26,482 nt of DNA from JANRIC01 sp033765345 (GTDB lineage Bacteria; Bacteroidota; Bacteroidia; Cytophagales; Microscillaceae), in assembly GCA_033765345.1 (NCBI GenBank), contig JANRIC010000259.1:1-26482 (forward strand), written 5' to 3'. Of the stretch, positions 24,942-26,482 are shown in pieces. The translations under genes and the position numbers were made by a program. Each line of letters opens with the position of its first letter. Positions within the stretch are counted from its first letter, which is position 1. The notes beneath the pieces were generated by a model. That model saw only the letters and a list, made by a program, of their open reading frames with translations, was not told where the DNA came from and did no database searches.

Positions 24942-25190
24942 ATGAAAAAATCAATTAAAATTCTATTTGCAGTAGTTGTATTTACTGTATTAGCATTGGA
25001 TGTAAATGTATCTTTAAATGATACATCAGAAAGTTATGTTGTGCTATCTAAGCTTAAGGCACAAGTCGGTCCTAATGGCTGTGCGCCAGGATGTACTTGC
25101 AGATCAACTGACTTGGATGAAGGTTGTGTTACAAGTGGAGATAATTGTCTACAAGTATCAGGTTGCCCAGATCCAAAAATTATAAGGTAG
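24942..25190 (+). CDS. NVEALA-like secreted Cys-rich small peptide
   Basis: An 82-residue precursor. MKKSIKILFAVVVFTVLALD is a typical signal start, followed by NVSLNDTSESYVVLSKLKAQ, which resembles the leader region of NVEALA-family peptides of Bacteroidota (NVNLS... then the NVEALA motif, here LSKLKAQ). The mature part has six cysteines, C47, C51, C53, C62, C69 and C75, enough for three disulfides. The ATG at 24942 is used because longer translation from 24771 gives an unrelated hydrophobic extension. The gene ends 31 bp before a good hairpin terminator and is followed by a DUF4221 lipoprotein gene, the usual neighbour of such peptides. Function is unknown. The family match is by eye, with the NVEALA motif degenerate. 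Confidence 0.7.
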   Translation: MKKSIKILFAVVVFTVLALDVNVSLNDTSESYVVLSKLKAQVGPNGCAPGCTCRSTDLDEGCVTSGDNCLQVSGCPDPKIIR

Positions 25191-25221
25191 CAAAGATGTA
25201 ATGCTAAAATAACAAGTTACC

Positions 25222-25250
25222 GTAGGCTGTGCCTTTACAGCCTACTGTTT
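25222..25250 (+). terminator. Hairpin terminator after the Cys-rich peptide
   Basis: A perfect 9-bp stem, GTAGGCTGT (25222-25230) with ACAGCCTAC (25237-25245), encloses a 6-nt loop and is followed by TGTTTTG. It would stop or weaken transcription before the DUF4221 gene; if leaky, it would make the peptide more abundant than the lipoprotein. An outer GTAATGC/GCATTAC pair flanks it. Confidence 0.7.
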
Positions 25251-25376
25251 TGAACGAACGGCATTACTTGTTACGCACTAACCTATGGTAATATAAAACT
25301 TAAAATAATGTTCTAATTGTAGTCAGGTTTTGGTATCTAACTGGCTTAGAGCAACGTTCTAAAATATGTTTTGAGA

Positions 25377-26360
25377 ATGAAATCTTATAAAATTATAGTT
25401 CCTATTATCTTGATATGGGCTTGTAACCTATCCCGTGAGGATCACCATATTGTACACAAAAACCTAAATTTGTATAATTTAAAACAAATGACTGATCCAC
25501 TGATTATTCCAATTGATAGTAATACAAGTTTTAGATCAAGTTATTTGGATTATTATGAAAATTCAGATAAATCATATCTAGTATATCTAAGCAATACAAA
25601 CTCTCATATTTTATTTTTTGATTTGGCAACCAAGCAAAAAACCTATGAGATTACATACCCAGAAGAAGGACCAGGGAGAATTACACAAATAGATGCTTTC
25701 AAAATAATCAATCAGGATTCAGTCATAGTAGTTTCTTTGAACTGGAATAGGGGTTGGTTAACTGATTGGGAAGGGAATATTTTAAACGATTTTGCATTGA
25801 AACCAGATGAGACTAACCCATATTTGTGGGTAGATAATTTTAAACGTATAGACTTTATTCCACCTCACTATTTTATATATAACAAGGCACCTTATTTGAA
25901 GGCTAATCAACCAGGCTTTTGGGATAATCCTATTACTTTTATATATAATTTTGATGATCAAAGTACAAAAGATGTGTTTACTCATAAAGGGAAAAGTGCC
26001 TCTAAAATTTGTGCTGGTGCTTATATCCGCTATGGATTTACAGTAGCAAATGATGAACTTATATACTCTTTTGGTTTAGATGACAACATTTATGTGAAAT
26101 CTTTATCATCAGGAAATGTTAAAAATTTTTATGCTGGCTCTGATTATTGTAAAGAGATTCCAAATATGAAGGTGGGCATTGAAGACCTTGAAAAAAGAAT
26201 TTTTTTCAATCAAAATTACGCTTACCGACATATCATCTATGATCCATTCAGAGAAGTTTATTACCGTTTTGTACTTCACCCAATACCTGAGGAGGATAAT
26301 GCAGATTTGCTTCATGGTAAACCATTTTCTATAATTATTTTACTGACATTACGCAGTTGA
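25377..26360 (+). CDS. DUF4221-type lipoprotein, 3'-truncated by an IS
   Basis: A 327-residue frame. The signal peptide ends in a lipobox (ILIWAC, C16), so it is a lipoprotein. The body, with LNLYNLKQ, YLVYLSNTNSHILFFDLATK, YEITYPEEGPG, and YRFVLHPIPEEDN...KPFSIII, matches DUF4221 proteins (beta-propeller-like, unknown function) that lie beside NVEALA peptides in Bacteroidota. Family members normally continue past KPFSIII for about 50 residues. Here the frame changes to LLTLRS and stops, about 60 bases before a transposase ATG, so the 3' end was most likely removed by insertion. The protein lacks its final propeller strands and may be inactive. The ATG at 25377 is used; a TTG two codons earlier is not needed. 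Confidence 0.75.
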   Translation: MKSYKIIVPIILIWACNLSREDHHIVHKNLNLYNLKQMTDPLIIPIDSNTSFRSSYLDYYENSDKSYLVYLSNTNSHILFFDLATKQKTYEITYPEEGPGRITQIDAFKIINQDSVIVVSLNWNRGWLTDWEGNILNDFALKPDETNPYLWVDNFKRIDFIPPHYFIYNKAPYLKANQPGFWDNPITFIYNFDDQSTKDVFTHKGKSASKICAGAYIRYGFTVANDELIYSFGLDDNIYVKSLSSGNVKNFYAGSDYCKEIPNMKVGIEDLEKRIFFNQNYAYRHIIYDPFREVYYRFVLHPIPEEDNADLLHGKPFSIIILLTLRS

Positions 26361-26482
26361 AGAATTTGGAAATTTGTAAAAAAATACAGTTGTGTTTAAA
26401 TTAGGGAAAAAATTTAAAAAAGGATGAAATCACCAGAATTAATGGATTTGTATTCGGATTATTTGTTGAGTAGCCCTAATGT
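26341..26482 (+). mobile_element. Left end of an insertion sequence
   Basis: The homology to DUF4221 stops near 26340, and a transposase frame starts at 26424. The IS end therefore lies near CTGACATTACGCAGTTGAAG (26344-26363). The terminal repeat and target duplication cannot be confirmed because the other end is outside the window. Confidence 0.6.
26424..26482 (+). CDS. Transposase N-terminus (cut by window edge)
   Basis: The first 19 codons read MKSPELMDLYSDYLLSSPN. This resembles the start of DDE transposases common in Bacteroidota that begin MKxxELMDLYSDYLLSSFxxTTATGLS (IS701/IS4-like group). AGG lies just before the ATG. The family call is from memory of that motif and needs the rest of the gene. 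Confidence 0.6.
   Translation, partial: MKSPELMDLYSDYLLSSPN

Overview
The window looks like chromosomal DNA of an aerobic member of the Bacteroidota, most likely of the Cytophagales/Flexibacter type. The grounds are a SusC/SusD pair, a SusA-like GH13 amylase, a DUF4221 lipoprotein behind an NVEALA-like peptide, weak Shine-Dalgarno sites, and several upstream sequences that fit the Bacteroidota promoter (TTTG, 18-20 nt, TAnnTTTG). No rRNA, tRNA or CRISPR was seen. Genus-level placement is a guess.

Layout. The left edge (1-110) is the 5' end of an IS5-type transposase gene on the minus strand. It is followed by about 800 bp without genes that carries three 74-bp hairpin repeats at an exact 122-bp period, plus a separate nested palindrome. 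From 912 to 3697 lies a two-subunit molybdenum hydroxylase of the isoquinoline 1-oxidoreductase type: a [2Fe-2S] subunit and a Tat-exported molybdopterin subunit. It ends at a bidirectional terminator that it shares with a convergent membrane-bound M48 metalloprotease (3923-6058).

From 6310 to 14361, all on the minus strand, is a compact alpha-glucan utilisation locus. In transcription order it holds SusC, SusD, a terminator, a small DUF2805 protein, a secreted GH13 enzyme with its own promoter, a strong hairpin, and a LacI-family regulator. The likely logic is that SusCD imports malto-oligosaccharides across the outer membrane, the GH13 enzyme hydrolyses them in the periplasm, and the LacI protein senses the product and controls the locus. 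Next come housekeeping genes: rimO (with a good promoter that fixes its start) and murB, the latter directly behind a gene for a secreted protein with 20 leucine-rich repeats. A secreted CAP/SCP-domain protein is divergent from the LRR gene.

From 19433 to 22993 there is a probable second-messenger module: a class III adenylate cyclase with its own cyclic-nucleotide-binding domain, followed on the same strand by an uncharacterised protein joining a metallo-beta-lactamase fold to two degenerate cNMP-binding-like domains. This is the best candidate here for a poorly described system. Divergent from it are upp and a small DedA/SMR-export-like membrane protein.

The right end (24431-26482) is visibly more AT-rich and looks accessory. 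It holds a 21-bp tandem array of nine copies whose internal variation is only C/T transitions, a Cys-rich NVEALA-like secreted peptide, and a DUF4221 lipoprotein gene whose 3' end appears to have been cut off by an insertion sequence. The transposase gene of that insertion starts at 26424 and runs out of the window.
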